A stretch of 64,000 nt of DNA from Casuarius casuarius (lineage: Eukaryota > Chordata > Aves > Casuariiformes > Casuariidae), in NCBI GenBank assembly GCA_003342895.1, contig PTFA01000087.1:1-64000 (forward strand), read 5' to 3'. The notes below the pieces were generated by a model, which saw only the letters and a program-made list of their open reading frames with translations, was not told where the DNA came from and ran no database searches. Of this stretch, positions 1-12,310 are shown in pieces. The translations under genes were made by a program, and so were the position numbers. Each line of letters begins with the position of its first letter. Positions within the stretch are counted from its first letter, which is position 1.

Positions 1-2680
1 TTTTTTAGCTATATAGAGCTGTATGCTCGAAACTGATAGTATTTTGCTTATATACCATGCTTACTGATGGACACTTACATCACTAGCAACAAATGAAAGT
101 GCAAGCCTAAATTTTGTTTACTGGCTTCCACTTAATTATCATAAACATGCTACAAAGTTCCTGGAGGCTAATTTAATTGCAGTATGTATCTGTAAAGGAG
201 GTGCAAGCTGGAAACTAAGCAATGATATAGTCTGGTCTTGTTTCATTTTCAGGTAAGAAGAGAGCTTCTCAGCTGTAAAATACCACAATTTTTATTTTAC
301 TGAAAATTTAACTAAATAACTTTTAAAAACATTCTGTTTCCCCTGGTAGTATTAATGCATGGTCTGACAGACTGTAAGGTATTCTTCCTGCTGGGATCAG
401 ACAATACAGCGCTACCGTATGGATCAGTGGCTCTTGCTCTTTTCTGATAGCCTACGTCACCCTCTCCCCCCTCCTCGGCACCCCCTCCACGTCCCACTCA
501 GCACACCTCAACTACTCTAAAGTTTTATACAGATCTGACTGCCTCCCTCTTCCTCCGCTTTGAATAAGCTCTACGTTAAAAGCTGTCCCACTGAGACCAG
601 GCTTTGCTATTCAAGTCTGGATATGCAAAAGTGTTCGCATTTTCAGTGACGAGTTGCAATTGCACTCAGTTAGCTAAACAATAAGAAATGGTCGTAAATA
701 TTTTATAATTACAATATAAAAAGCAGCAACTTTCCTTAGCAGCAGGACATCTAGATGTACTTACAGAAAGAGAGACAGCACTCATACTAGTGAACGTCAT
801 ATTTTATATGCAAAGTTTACAACCTGGAAATGTTAAAAAGATTTTTACCATATGATTTTTCTGTACCTTTAGCAGTGACTGACATTTCTAGTTCTCCTAC
901 TGTAAATATTCTGTTCTGGCAATGCTTTTATCCTGATATCACTGGGAACACAGTGCTAAAATAAGCTATCGAGTTTTAAAACAGAGCCCTCCATTTATTT
1001 AAATGGGCAGGTCTGCTTAAAACTGGATGATAGGTAAAAGCCCTGCAGAAATAACTACTGGAGAAACAAAAATTACAAAGAATTTTAAAAAAGTAGCCAA
1101 TATATTGTAAACAATAAAATATTAATTTTTAGAACATGCTAAGCTGCAAGAGGTAAGCAAACATACATGATGAAATTCATAATGAAAACTTAAAGCTTCT
1201 TAAGTTGTCAAAAAGGGGATTAAAATACCTTTATACTGTAAATTAATTACAGGCTTTTAAACTAGACAAGAGTTGTCCAGTGACTAAGTTCTCTGTTAAA
1301 AGAGTTTTCATTTTTTAACTACAATGGAATGCTACAATTCTGAACAAAGTAAATTCTAGTGGTAATAAAAATAACAAATAAATTGCTTAATGTTTTTAAT
1401 ATTAAAACTTTTGTAAAGGCTAAAAATTTGCATGAATTGTAGGAAAATAAAAAGGGATGCCAATTGTGGTAAAAGATGCACAGTAGAGTTACAATTATTC
1501 AAAACATACAGATACTTAATCTGATGTGGTTATAAATATAGCATTCACAGGTATATTATCCAATTATGAACTGAGTATTAGTATTAAATCTATATTTTAT
1601 AGCCAACTTTAGTTACAGTTCAATTAAATATATATTTCTGTTAAGCCACTTAAAAAATAAAATATGTGGTACATATGCATTTTAGATTCGTACATCTAGC
1701 CTGGCTATCTAAAATATTACTGAAGTCTCAAACTGTAACAGAGTATATTTGTAGATGAAGTGGTATTTAAATGTACTAGTGCAAATACTAGTATATTTAA
1801 ATACTTCTTTTTGGAAAAAAAATCTCCTAACATGAACAATATTGACACATATTACTGTAAAATACAATATCAAGAAAATAATTATCCTATTGAATGTATT
1901 AATATATTTGTTTGTATAAGTAATAACAGCCTTTTATATTTTTTACATCAGTCATAAGTAAACACCATCGTCAATTGAAAACTTCTTAAAATTTATGTAC
2001 TATGAATTGTCATCCAAGGAATCATTTGCTTTTTTCCTCTGTCACGTTATACTTACTAACATTGTCACATACATATTCATACTCAAATTCTTACATTTTG
2101 TAAGGATGTGTAAATTTACATATTCCGCTTTAACAGTATCCTGCTGTTTTTCAGTTTTAGTAAACAAAATGTCACACACATATGTGATCCTATATGTCCT
2201 TTGCCTAGAAATATATATTCCCATAGAGATACATTGAAACATTCTTTATATATGCACACACATTTCATATTTGGCAAAAATGGCAGAATAAATATGAAGG
2301 ATTTTAGAAAATTCAGATGGACTACTATCCCACTCCCAATCAGATAATATGAACAGCATTATACGCAGCATTATGAACTTATTTATATCAATAGAAGTTC
2401 AAAGTAAGTCCACTAACACCAGCTGCAGTGATGGAGTTACAGCTGGGGAATTCAAAGCAGATATAACAAGAAGGCCTCAAACTGAGCATATAACACTCCA
2501 AATTGAACTATTTATGTTTGTATAGAAATTTATATTACCTTTACATTAAATATCATGTAAAATAGTTTTTAAAAACAGACTGTCATTGTGGTAGTCAATA
2601 AACCATAACTTTACTGCAAATAATCTTTTTATATAATTTTTCATTTTACTTTGAAAAGATTAATCAGCTTCATGCACTTG
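1..2680. other. AT-rich non-coding stretch
   Basis: No open frame exceeds about 80 codons, and the translations are the Phe/Ile/Tyr-rich kind that AT-rich DNA gives by chance. At about 240-252 a pyrimidine tract ends in TTTTCAG followed directly by GTAAGA, so acceptor-like and donor-like sequences abut; that cannot define an exon. I see no repeat family, promoter or RNA gene. It could be intron, intergenic DNA or a long 3' UTR on either strand. Confidence 0.5.
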
Positions 2681-3400
2681 AAATGTATGTCACAATTTAA
2701 TAAAGGTTATTTTAATGAAATTAATTGCAATCTGACAAAGCTAATATGAACACTGTTATTCAGTGGGGTTTTTACTATGCTATCTATACTGATAAAGTAC
2801 AAAATGAATGACAACACTGGTATCACCAAAACAAAAAAGAAACTATTGAAAAACTGCTTCCAGACTCATTCAGTAAACCATTTTTTTCAGTTGTTTAAAA
2901 ACACTTCCTTTTCAGAATACTGAGAATTCCCAGTGGATATCAATGACTAATCCCTGAAAACTTCAAGTTTCGAAATTAACCATTTTTGCTAGGGCATAAT
3001 TCCATTTCACTGGAGATTTTAGATGGATGATAAAAACATCGAAATGTTAAAAGGTCGGCCCTTCGGTTTATATTCCCAGAAATGGTATGCAATGGATTTC
3101 TCTTAGTGCGCCAAACAAATTTCAAGAAAACTGCATAATACATTTTCTATTGCACACGAGTACCTTAATAAGGAAATTGTGAAAAAAATGACAGAGACAC
3201 CTTTTGTCTCCTGGCAGCAGGGCAGTGAGTCTGGGGCTGGAAATCGAGAACTCTCTCTGACTCACTTATAAATACATCTGCTTCTCAGAAACTTTTTAAG
3301 CCAAATGCCAAAATCAAAGTTGTCATCTAAAGCCTATATTCCTACCATCATATGGCTGTAGGAAAAACAAACAACTCCTCCTCCCCTCAACAACTGTTTT
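2681..3400. promoter_or_regulatory. Candidate conserved non-coding stretch
   Basis: No coding signal. Around 2715-2745 there is a run of overlapping homeodomain-type cores (ATTAATTGCAAT). From 2960 to 3330 the sequence is of mixed composition, free of simple repeats and holds no recognisable transposon, as conserved enhancers often look. This is inference from texture; no alignment was possible. Confidence 0.2.
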
Positions 3401-6389
3401 AACCAAATGCCATACTTTCTCTCTCTTCTCTGTGTGCACACATGTGTGCTGTGTGTAATATGGTACCTATCCAGACATACGTATGCATGTATGTGTTTTT
3501 AGTCTCATGTTACAGCAGCCCATAAGCTATGAATTGTACTAGTGTAAGACTGTAGCGTTAATATTCAGTTTTCATAATACTGCTTAGTATAAATCACAAT
3601 ATTTTAATAGTGCTGCCTAAAGATTACTAACAAGAAGTTGGGTTTGAATTTTAATAGGAAAATCACAGAAGTCATGGTTTAGGACTACCTTTTTTTCTTC
3701 CTAGTTATCCAAATAAATGCAGCATTTAAATGATGTTAATACTTCTAGAACGCAGCATAAGAACTATTCAAAAATTGATAACGACAGTACTATACCAGCA
3801 TTATTTTTATCCCTTGAGTGTTATCATAACAACTCTTCACTACATTCGTAGCACACGTACAAGTAACTAATCTGTAACTACCTGAATTTAGGACCTCATT
3901 CCTTTGCTAGAACTGAAACAATTAGGGAAACTCTCTTAAAGATCAGCCATTTCATCTAATGCAGCACCGCACATGCACACACAAAATTGTTTTATCAGTT
4001 CCCGTTTGTCCCAATAGCCAATGATTTGTTCCCCCTTTTTGCTCAGCACTCAGCTGGCAGTGCTGCGAGTCTTCAGCACAGAGAGGAGAGCAAAATAAAT
4101 ACTTCAAGATTCATCGTGGAGATTTGCAAAACACAGTTTTGCTTTAATACTGCACTTACGCACATGCCCATCTATGCAAATGGCTATGCCATACACAGAG
4201 AGGCAGATTTTTAAAGGACTATCAGAGCTACTGTTTTAGCGTCCACCTTTTACTGGCCAGCAAATGGCCAAAACCTTAATCAGTACAAGAAATTTGATCT
4301 AACTGGAAAAGCCCACTTTGTGCTGGAACGACGACATTACTGTAGCCTTTCCCTAGCAGAGAACACCATTTTGTGCCTCTACTGCATTTTTCTTTCCAAA
4401 GTGGATACTGACTGCAGAAAACATCAGGATGGTATGCTCGTACTACAGAAAAATAGCAACGCAGCGCCACAGAAAAGGAGCATTTTTATTTTTACAGGTA
4501 TAACAGGACAAATAGCCTGTTTTGTATTTTCTGCTTACCCTAATATTGATTTAAAAACTGTACATTATGCAGCCATCTGTACTGATGCAGCATTTTGAAA
4601 CTTTAGTGTCTTTCTTTTTATTCAAGCATTCAAAGGAAAGAGGCAGAAGAAGAGATTTTACCTTAAGATAAAATGAACAAATCAGCATTTAATTCAACTG
4701 AGCTGGGCTGAGTTACTGGAGGCCTAAATACATATCTGGCAGTCCAGTGTTTAGAAAAATGTTTCTCTTCAGAAAAGTGAAAAATAGACTCAGTAATTTC
4801 CACAGCACATCTGAAGCCTCACCAAACCCATGTTCTACACAGTAATTTTTTCCTTTAACCCTTTTTTTCTCTTCTTAGATAAACCAAAACGTAGTAAATT
4901 ACTGTCTGAAGGACCAAGAAAATCAGCTGGGTAACAGAAATGGCTAAACATTAAAGGTAGACTAACAAGTGTATAAGAGTTGCTTAACAGAGAATGCTGT
5001 TTAATATGAATGGGTCTTGCTTAGGTTTGAGTGCAGGGATCGCATTTGGAAACAATTCTGATAAAGCAAATTTAGAAAAATAATACAGAAGTTCATATTT
5101 CTAATTCCTGTAACTTCTTTGTCTAGGAAATGAAAAAAAGCTTGAAAGGACAAAAAACACTGCTAAGCCCTATGAAGTATATTACCTGGAGAAATCACTG
5201 ACAGCAGAAACACTGAGAAATCAAGTTCACACAATAAAATAGACTATTCCCTGTCCATTCATTTTATATCAACTTTGTCAGAGAAAAAGTTATTTTTTAA
5301 ACAATAAAACAAACAAGCAAACAAAAAACCCTTTAACATAAATATCTTGAGAGTTTTTTAAAAGGTGAAGTGCACACAAAGCAGAAAACCTCTAGAAAGC
5401 CCCATGCAACATGAAGCTTTCAGAAGAGGCATTTCTACTACCACATCTTAAAATTGTTTCAACATGCAACATGATAATCTAGCATGCACTCAGAAAAATT
5501 AATTTTTCCTTCAAGCAGACACTAACTATATTTATTTTTAAGGTTACAATACCTTTTTTTCAGAAAATACAAACATTTTACGTATTTACTATTGGTTGCG
5601 TGTTTTCCTCACCTTTTTTTTGTTCCAAGCAGCTCTTCTAATTTTAAAATTCTCATTTAACACTGACTCCAAACAAAGCACAACTGTATCAATGTTTTAA
5701 GGCAAAAACCCCAAAATGAATGCAACCGACATTGCATTAAGGCACACTTTAGCCTTTAAAATCTAGCAGCTAGCAGAAGAGCAACATTGTATTGAAGAAC
5801 ACATAGCGAAAGGCGATGATCTTTTATTTTCATTAGTCAATATTTTAATTTTAACCTACTAACACAAGAGAGGAATATATGCCTGTTACCATGATAATGT
5901 TATTTTTATCGGATAATATTTTAAATGGATATAAGATGTATAACTTTCCCATCTGGCTTCCCTTCGAATCTAAAGCTGGTATACTTAGGGAATTTAAAAT
6001 AACGAATAAAGAAAACAGAAGGGTTGGTTTCAGTATTGCTTGTATTCAGTGTCACTTGCTGCTTACATACTAACTCTGTGCTGTCCATTTGGCTCAGCTT
6101 TGAATGCAAGTTTTCATGAAGTGGGAATGATGTCTGAACTGCGTTACCACTTCTTTTGTCTAAATCACTTATTCTGCTGTATTACAGAACCCACATTTTA
6201 AATCTAAGAGTAGATGGCTGGAAGTGTTTGTTTAAATAATACACCAACGTCAAAAAATATAAGGGAAAGAAGTGTAATATTTTACTTGAAATGACTGCAA
6301 ACCCAAAGAAAAGAAATTAAAATGAGGAGAGGGAGAGAAAAAGAGAGCAAAAGAAAATACCTGCTGTCTTAGACAACAGAGTTATAGTA
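3401..6389. other. Unique AT-rich non-coding sequence
   Basis: Nothing recognisable apart from a 14-bp perfect palindrome in a CA/TG-rich patch at 3436-3449 (GCACACATGTGTGC). A 92-codon open frame at 4320-4598 lacks a good start context or any familiar motif and is most likely chance. Confidence 0.5.
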
Positions 6390-6474
6390 CTCTTTTTGGG
6401 GCAAATCCACAATACAGGATATAACCTAAAAAGAAAAAAAGGCATGGAGGTCTGCAACAGTTACAGGCTTTGGC

Positions 6475-6725
6475 ATGCTCCCTTCTCGAGGGAGAAGGGT
6501 GCCGAAGGAAAACCTGTGCCCAAAGCCCAGGGGGAGCACCACGGGCTCCCGTGGCGCCCCACGCCAGGCAGCGGGAGGTGGGGGATGCTCCCGCGTGCAG
6601 AGGCCACCGCCGTCCCTGGCCACGCGCCTCCCGCTCCACCCAGGTGGACCGGACGCAAGGTGTGCCCACGGACGGGCAGGCTGAAAAGCAGCGTATGGCC
6701 CCCTGCTCGTTACTACAGCCGGCTA
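6475..6725. promoter_or_regulatory. CpG-rich islet
   Basis: By eye this stretch has about 21 CpG dinucleotides in 250 bp, against very few in its AT-rich flanks. It also contains a tight inverted repeat, CCACGGG-CT-CCCGTGG (6539-6554). Five overlapping open frames on both strands (65-153 codons) cross it. That is expected where stops are rare, and none resembles a known protein. It may be a small orphan CpG island, an enhancer or promoter of an unannotated transcript, or GC-biased drift. Confidence 0.4.
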
Positions 6726-9700
6726 AAAGAAGCCCAGAGAAACGCTTATGGTGGTAAATGCCGGAGCAGCTCATTTGCAGGATTGCACCCTAAGCCAGCA
6801 ATCACGTCAGGTAAACCTCTCTCTGCTCCCTTATGCCAATACAGGAGCGTCTTCTAGGCATTTATAGTGGTACAAAAAATGACAAAGCCAGCAAGCTTAG
6901 AAACGTCCAAGCCGAACCAAAACTTGCTGTGAGGCACGTTGTTACCTTGATCCTGTGCTTAAGGCCGTGTGTCAACAGGCGCAGAAGCCTCTACACTTAC
7001 TCTCGCAGCGGTACTTGTTTCTGCGATGGCAACATTGTAGGGCTCCCCCTTACGCACCCCAAGCTCAGTTTTAACCCTACTGTGTTTTAGACAACTTGGT
7101 TGTCATCAGCAATTAAGGGCTTTTTTCATTTATTTTTGATAGAAGGAAGGAATGTGGAAAAGCTGTACTTTTGTTGAAGATGTGTTTACAGTCTGAGTAA
7201 TTATTTTACAATCTGTCATTTTATTTTGCAGATTTCCCTGCTGAACAAAGCACAGCACTCAGAGATGAAAAATAATAAACATCTTTCAGAGAAAGGTGGC
7301 AGTTTTTCTGTAGCAAGGTTTCCGTATAAACATGTGGTAGCTGAGATAAATTATCTATGTTCACTGGCCATAGCAACTAAAAATGATTCTCCCATTCTGC
7401 CACCAGTTACCTTTTGAAGCCAAAAATCAGTATTTGTGCATAAAAGTAGTATTAAACATAGGGAAGCCCTAGTTCACTTTGGCTTAGTGCCCCATACTCA
7501 GCTTTGTCCTCGTTAGATAGAGACTAGACTGAGATTTCCCTTTTTCGTGCGTGTATTAAGGCCACAGGCACTGAAACGGTGCAATCCAAAGAAAATGTTA
7601 TGAAGAAAGGGGGTGAATACAACCTGATGGGACATGGTGTCACGTTTCCTGACGCGCTGAAAAAAGACACGTATTTTGAGATACGTCGATGACCTCATAG
7701 GCCCAGTTTTAATTCTGCAATTACTTTCTTTTGAGAAAAAAATTCTGTGATTTGCACTGATATAACATTTCTTCATTTGGAAAAGCGCAGGGAACTAAGA
7801 AAATAATAACGTTACAGGCTCAAACCAGAGAAATTAAATTACTGCTGGTAGCGCGGGAGGACCCAAGGAATAAATTTTCCTCAGGAAAGGATTAAACGAC
7901 CCAGCCACAGGCAAGCAAAGAGCTAATTCACTCTCTCTGAAAGTGTGTCTGACTTGGATTTCTTTGGCGGTCCTGCTACCTACTCGGAGGCTACCGTGCG
8001 GCAAACCTGCTCCGCTGCCACTTGCCGCCCGCACGTGCCTAAATTAGTTCTCCATTTTGCGGTGGCCCTGGGAGAGCAATTCCCATTGAGAGGGGAACAA
8101 AGGCCGCGACCCGGGGTCAGGCGTAATGCCGGGAGCGCGACCTCCCCTTTGTGCCCAACAGTACTGTTTACTCTGCCTAAGTAAAGATCACCAATACATT
8201 AACTAAAGAGGATTAAAAAGGTCATATCCCTAGGGATGGAGCTTGCGCAAGTGGCAACTCTCTCCAGTCACTAAATCATTCGACCTTTTTTTTTCTTTTT
8301 TTTAAATAGAGACACCTTAACTGGCTCATCGACAAGTTATTTCTAGAGCAAAAGACGTGCAAAATTTGTGTGTGGCCTTCCTTCCAGAAATGGGTTAATT
8401 GCTGCACATGCAGCAGGCTGTCTTAAAGTTATTCTTAAAGCTATCGAAATATTTTACATGAAAGCTACCACCTCAATACAATTTTTCTACATTTCCTTCT
8501 GAAAAGTTTGTAGTCTATTTACAAAATTGCTTGGGTCATAAAACAATTAGTAAAAAGTGGTATCTTTTGTAGCTGCTATAAATTGGAATCTTAAAATAGC
8601 CACTAGTATGGCAATATGCAGAAGGAGTACTTGCTAGTGTAGAACATTACTGCTAAATCTACAATATTTCACTTGTGAAAAAGAAACAAAGAAAAACAAA
8701 GGAAAAATGTAGAAGGCAGCTGCTAGCTAGGCGTACCCAGGCAAAATAAGCACTTACTTTTGGTGTTAAGCTTTCTGTTACCTACTTATTTACAACATTT
8801 TAGAACATCATTATTAATAACAGAACTATCTAATGAAACAGCTAAGGTAACACTGCATTGGTAACCTATGGGAGGCAACACGGTCAGGTAGCTAGCACGC
8901 TGCACCGCTGCCTTTCCATGCTTGCCCTTAACCCACTGGCCTGCCGGGTGATCCCAGCTTGTGCTCCCTCCTCTCTTCTGCTAGGCCACCCTCCTCCAGC
9001 AACAGGCAGAAGCAGTAAGGAAGATCCTCTGCACTGTACCTCAGCACATTTGAGAAGTAACTTCTCCCTTTTGCCAGCTTCTTCAGAGCAGGAACACATG
9101 CATTTCAAATAGATTTAAAAGAATCTAAACAGATAAATGATGAAATCAAGGATCCAGTAAAAATAGCATTACACTTGCTTTATTATGTTTTCCCTTTGTG
9201 AAAAGAACTGCTTCCTTCTTCACCCATCACCGCTGTTCCTAGCGCCTGTTTCTGATCTTTCCTTCCCCTCGCAGGAAGAGGGGGAAACTTACCGCTGTCA
9301 AGCAAACCGAATGGAAAAACTCTTCCTAGCATACGTGTCCCATTGAGAAGCATGGAGTTTAGCCCAGACAGCTCATGACGACCTCCAAAGAGGCCAAGTG
9401 CAAAAGAAGAAACTTCCAAAGCATCTGTTTGTACCATGATGGGCAGTACTCTCACCGCAGGCGGGTGACAGACTGGCACTCAGTACAACCCTCTCCTACT
9501 TTTTCCCACCTCTCCACTTTCGTGCCTGGAATGACTGAATCTAACCATACTGTTTGCAGCGACTGCTGTTCCCCTAAATCTAATATGAAAGTATTGGGCT
9601 TTTTATTTTATCAGGAGTCAAAGAAAGAGCAGTGGAGTCAGAAAGCCTTGACAGACAACAGGCTTAGCAGTCAATGTGCAGAGCAAAACAAGCACCTAAG

Positions 9701-10559
9701 GAAAAAAACAAAAAATATACAGTAGGTATTTAAAATAAGCCACTTGGAATCACAGTACCACTTTGTCATGTTGAATGTTTATTCCATCTCCCCTTTTTCT
9801 TCTGCTTTTATGCATGGAAGATTATGTAGTCATGTATCAGTCAGAAATAAAGGGTGACAGAATCTCAGAGGAGGAGGAGGTGGGCAAGGACAAATTATAT
9901 ACAGGAAAAAGCTTTATAACAGGTTGAGGCAAACGGGTATCTCTTCCAAAAACCAAAAGCACCAAATCGAAACAACTAGTACAAAGAATATACTTAGAAA
10001 ATAATATTTTAAGTGGAGATTAGAAGCATAAGGACTGAACCAATTTATTGACATATACTGGAAGCACGAAGACTGCACAACGATTGTCTGGTAAGTCTAA
10101 AATAGTACTGGGAAATAAAGGGAGTGAATAAAGAGGAGGAAAAACACTGTAGAAGAGATAAGAATTACGACCTTGAGATATTTAGACATGCAAAGTAGTA
10201 AACTCACCCTTTCTCACCCTGTACATATGACCACGTTAGCACTTCTTGTTAGCTGGGTTCCTGCTCTGGGATTTATTTATTTATATTTATATATAAAAAA
10301 GGCTGTATACCCACTAGTCCTCCCAACGGAAACTCGAGACTCATGATTATTTCCTGGTCTTTCATTTTCTTGTTCTCTTTAGCCTTCACAGCAGCCAGCA
10401 GAACTATCTAGATCCAAGATAGGAAATAAAATCACATTCTAAGAAGCAGTGGACTAAGATGCTCCTTCTCTAGAACAACAGTGGAAGGAAGCATGACTTT
10501 GTGACATACAACTTCTGTATAGGCCATTTTGGGAGAGGCGCAATATTGACTCCACCTCT
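6726..10559. other. Unique non-coding sequence with mild GC patches
   Basis: Mixed composition. Around 7840-8150 is a moderately CpG-containing patch. An acceptor-like TTTATTTTGCAG precedes a 61-codon open stretch at 7233-7415, without a good donor. A minus-strand open segment ending in a GTAAGT donor at 9293 is listed separately. 9865-9885 is a short GGA-repeat tract. No repeat family or gene is recognised. Confidence 0.45.
9293..9382 (-). other. Weak candidate exon, minus strand
   Basis: Read on the minus strand, an open frame runs into a good donor (GCG followed by GTAAGT, just below 9293). Upstream is a pyrimidine-rich tract ending in GAG at 9383-9384. The 90-nt segment is open in one frame with matching phases at both ends. 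The acceptor is weak (G before AG) and the encoded 29 residues match nothing I know, so this may well be chance. Confidence 0.12.
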
Positions 10560-10735
10560 TATTCCTGGCTGTACATCTCCTGGTGTCCCGAAGTGAGGAC
10601 AAACCCAGAGACAGCCTTTAGCTTAAAAGAAGTTATCAGGTTTAATACAGGGTGGAAACAGTTGAAATATCTGTGATACACAGGTGATCAAACTGTACCT
10701 ATCTGTTCCCACTAGACTTCAAATCCCATTAATCT
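10560..10735 (+). repeat. Old CR1/L3-like LINE 3'-end remnant
   Basis: Around 10670-10735 the order of words (CTGTGATACACAGGTGATCA, then GTTCCCACTAGACTTCAAAT, then a CATTAATCTA end) follows the 3' tail of ancient amniote CR1/L3-type LINEs, which typically read 'tgtgacacacaggaggtcagact...atggtcccttctggccttaaaatctatgaatcta'. It is strongly decayed and has no coding capacity. The family call is from memory of consensus structure. Confidence 0.45.
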
Positions 10736-10979
10736 ACACTTTTGCAAGTAAAGGATGAGAGAGCGGTGTACATCAAACCAGAAAGTGCTGACATAACTGA
10801 GTAAGCTAAAAAGCAAGCCATTCAGAGGACTAGATACACATGCAAGGGTTCTGAAGAAGCTCAAGATTGAAGCCAGTGTTTCCAACAAAAATATACACCC
10901 TCTCCTATCAGGAACGAAAGGGTAGCACTCCTTAAAAATTGCTACAAATGATCTAGATGACATGCCAGTGAATTCGAGC

Positions 10980-11950
10980 ATTTAGCAAACTTGCTGGAAG
11001 GCTACTTAGAAAGCATTATAACTTCAATGCCTAAGCAAAGATTACATAACGGAGAGAAAAACAGCATTGCTAACATAATGAAAAATATGTCTTTTTTAAC
11101 TTGGAATGCATCTGCAGAAGAAATTGTTATTTATTTGGCCTTTCAAAAGTGCTTTGATAATGTGACTCATAAAGGCCATAAAGAAAACAGAATAATCATG
11201 AGTGAGAGTCAGAGTCATGATTAAAAATTAGCTAAGCAGCCAAGAGCAAAATGTAGGAATAAAGAGACAATTTAAGTAGAAAAAGGTTAGCAGTTGTTGC
11301 CTGTAGAAAGCATGCTTGCATCAGCTTTTAACATTAATTAGTGGTCTGGAAAAACAGCTGTATAATGAGACAGCAAAATTGACAAATGATTGGAATGTAT
11401 TTCGGTTACTGAAGGGGTTTACCAAAGTTGAGCGCACATGAATCATTATGATAAGTAACTTTTCCTTTTGACAGTTACTAAGTAAGTCACATTGCAACAT
11501 TCTCGACAGAGGGAAAAGACCTAGGTGCCATCATAGAAAGTCAGTGAAAGCTTTCATGTATATGCAGCAATATCAAAAAAGACAAATTTTATGATGCATA
11601 CAAAAAAAGCACAGAATACAATACTGAAAACATTACGCTTCTGGCATACACCTGCCAGGGAAATACCTTCATGGAGAATGCTGTCTACAGTTCTTTCTGC
11701 TTACCTCATTAAAACTCCAGAAATAACAGAAATGCAAAGGCAGATGACTACAGTGATTTTATTCACAGAAAGACTCCCATATAAGAACATACAAAGTGAT
11801 TAAACTATTTATGCTAGCAAGCACATGAGCAACAGGGAACATGACAGAGATAGATACTTTAAAAGTCAGAATTATAGTCTTTTTCATCTACTTCCAATCT
11901 CAAACAGGAGACCATTCAGTTAAATTAAATAAGCAGTAAGTTAAAACCAT
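10980..11950 (+). mobile_element. Decayed CR1/L3-like LINE reverse-transcriptase fragment
   Basis: Several pieces of a CR1/L3-type reverse transcriptase lie in the correct order. At 11120-11170 the translation reads EIVIYLAFQKCFDNVTH, matching the motif A pattern (usually D-x-SKAFD-x-VxH), though the first catalytic Asp is Ala. Near 11325-11390 the sequence follows the 'LFNIFINDLEK...VAKFADDTK' segment with frame breaks. Near 11505-11780 it follows the downstream 'DLGVI..S...' part through the '..LPYEERL' part. The element is 5'-truncated, full of stops and frameshifts, and inactive. The neighbouring 3'-end remnant at 10.6 kb is probably a separate copy of a related family. Confidence 0.65.
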
Positions 11951-12310
11951 GGGAATATTAATATATATTATTTTACAAAGTGCAGGCTCAGCATGTGAAA
12001 ATCAGTGCCACAGTGCATCATTAAGGGACCTCACTGGGATTCTGAAAGAATACAGATCCACGTACAGCCTACCAGAACATTACAGCGTTAAACAGGATTG
12101 TCTGCTGGAAAGACTGGAAAGACCCTTGCACAAAGCCACGATAAAACCGTTGGCCAAGGGATCTACTTGGCCCACCTTCCAGAAAGGACAGGGTATTCCA
12201 AAAGGATCAAGTGTTGGTCCTCTTAGTCCTATGTTCTCTTACCAATCAACCACTTGTAAAAACTGTCAAGGAAACACAGTATTTATTAGGCTGTGGGTCT
12301 GATCCAATGC
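11951..12310 (+). repeat. Possible further LINE fragment with RT motif-B-like peptide
   Basis: An open frame of 117 codons (11949-12302) contains GIPKGSSVGP at 12192-12221, close to the motif B pattern G(V/I)PQGSxLGP of CR1-type reverse transcriptases, preceded by a Trp eight residues upstream. The expected downstream catalytic (F/Y)xDD motif is absent. The fragment also lies downstream of C-terminal RT pieces, so it would need a second insertion or rearrangement. Chance resemblance remains possible. Confidence 0.25.

Noticed and set aside
6382..6857. Open frames of 130 and 153 codons on opposite strands
   Set aside because: They overlap a GC-rich islet where stops are rare; five frames are open at once and none shows a known motif.
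12192..12221. GIPKGSSVGP as a telomerase reverse-transcriptase motif
   Set aside because: The residues around it do not follow telomerase; a CR1-type motif B or chance fits better.
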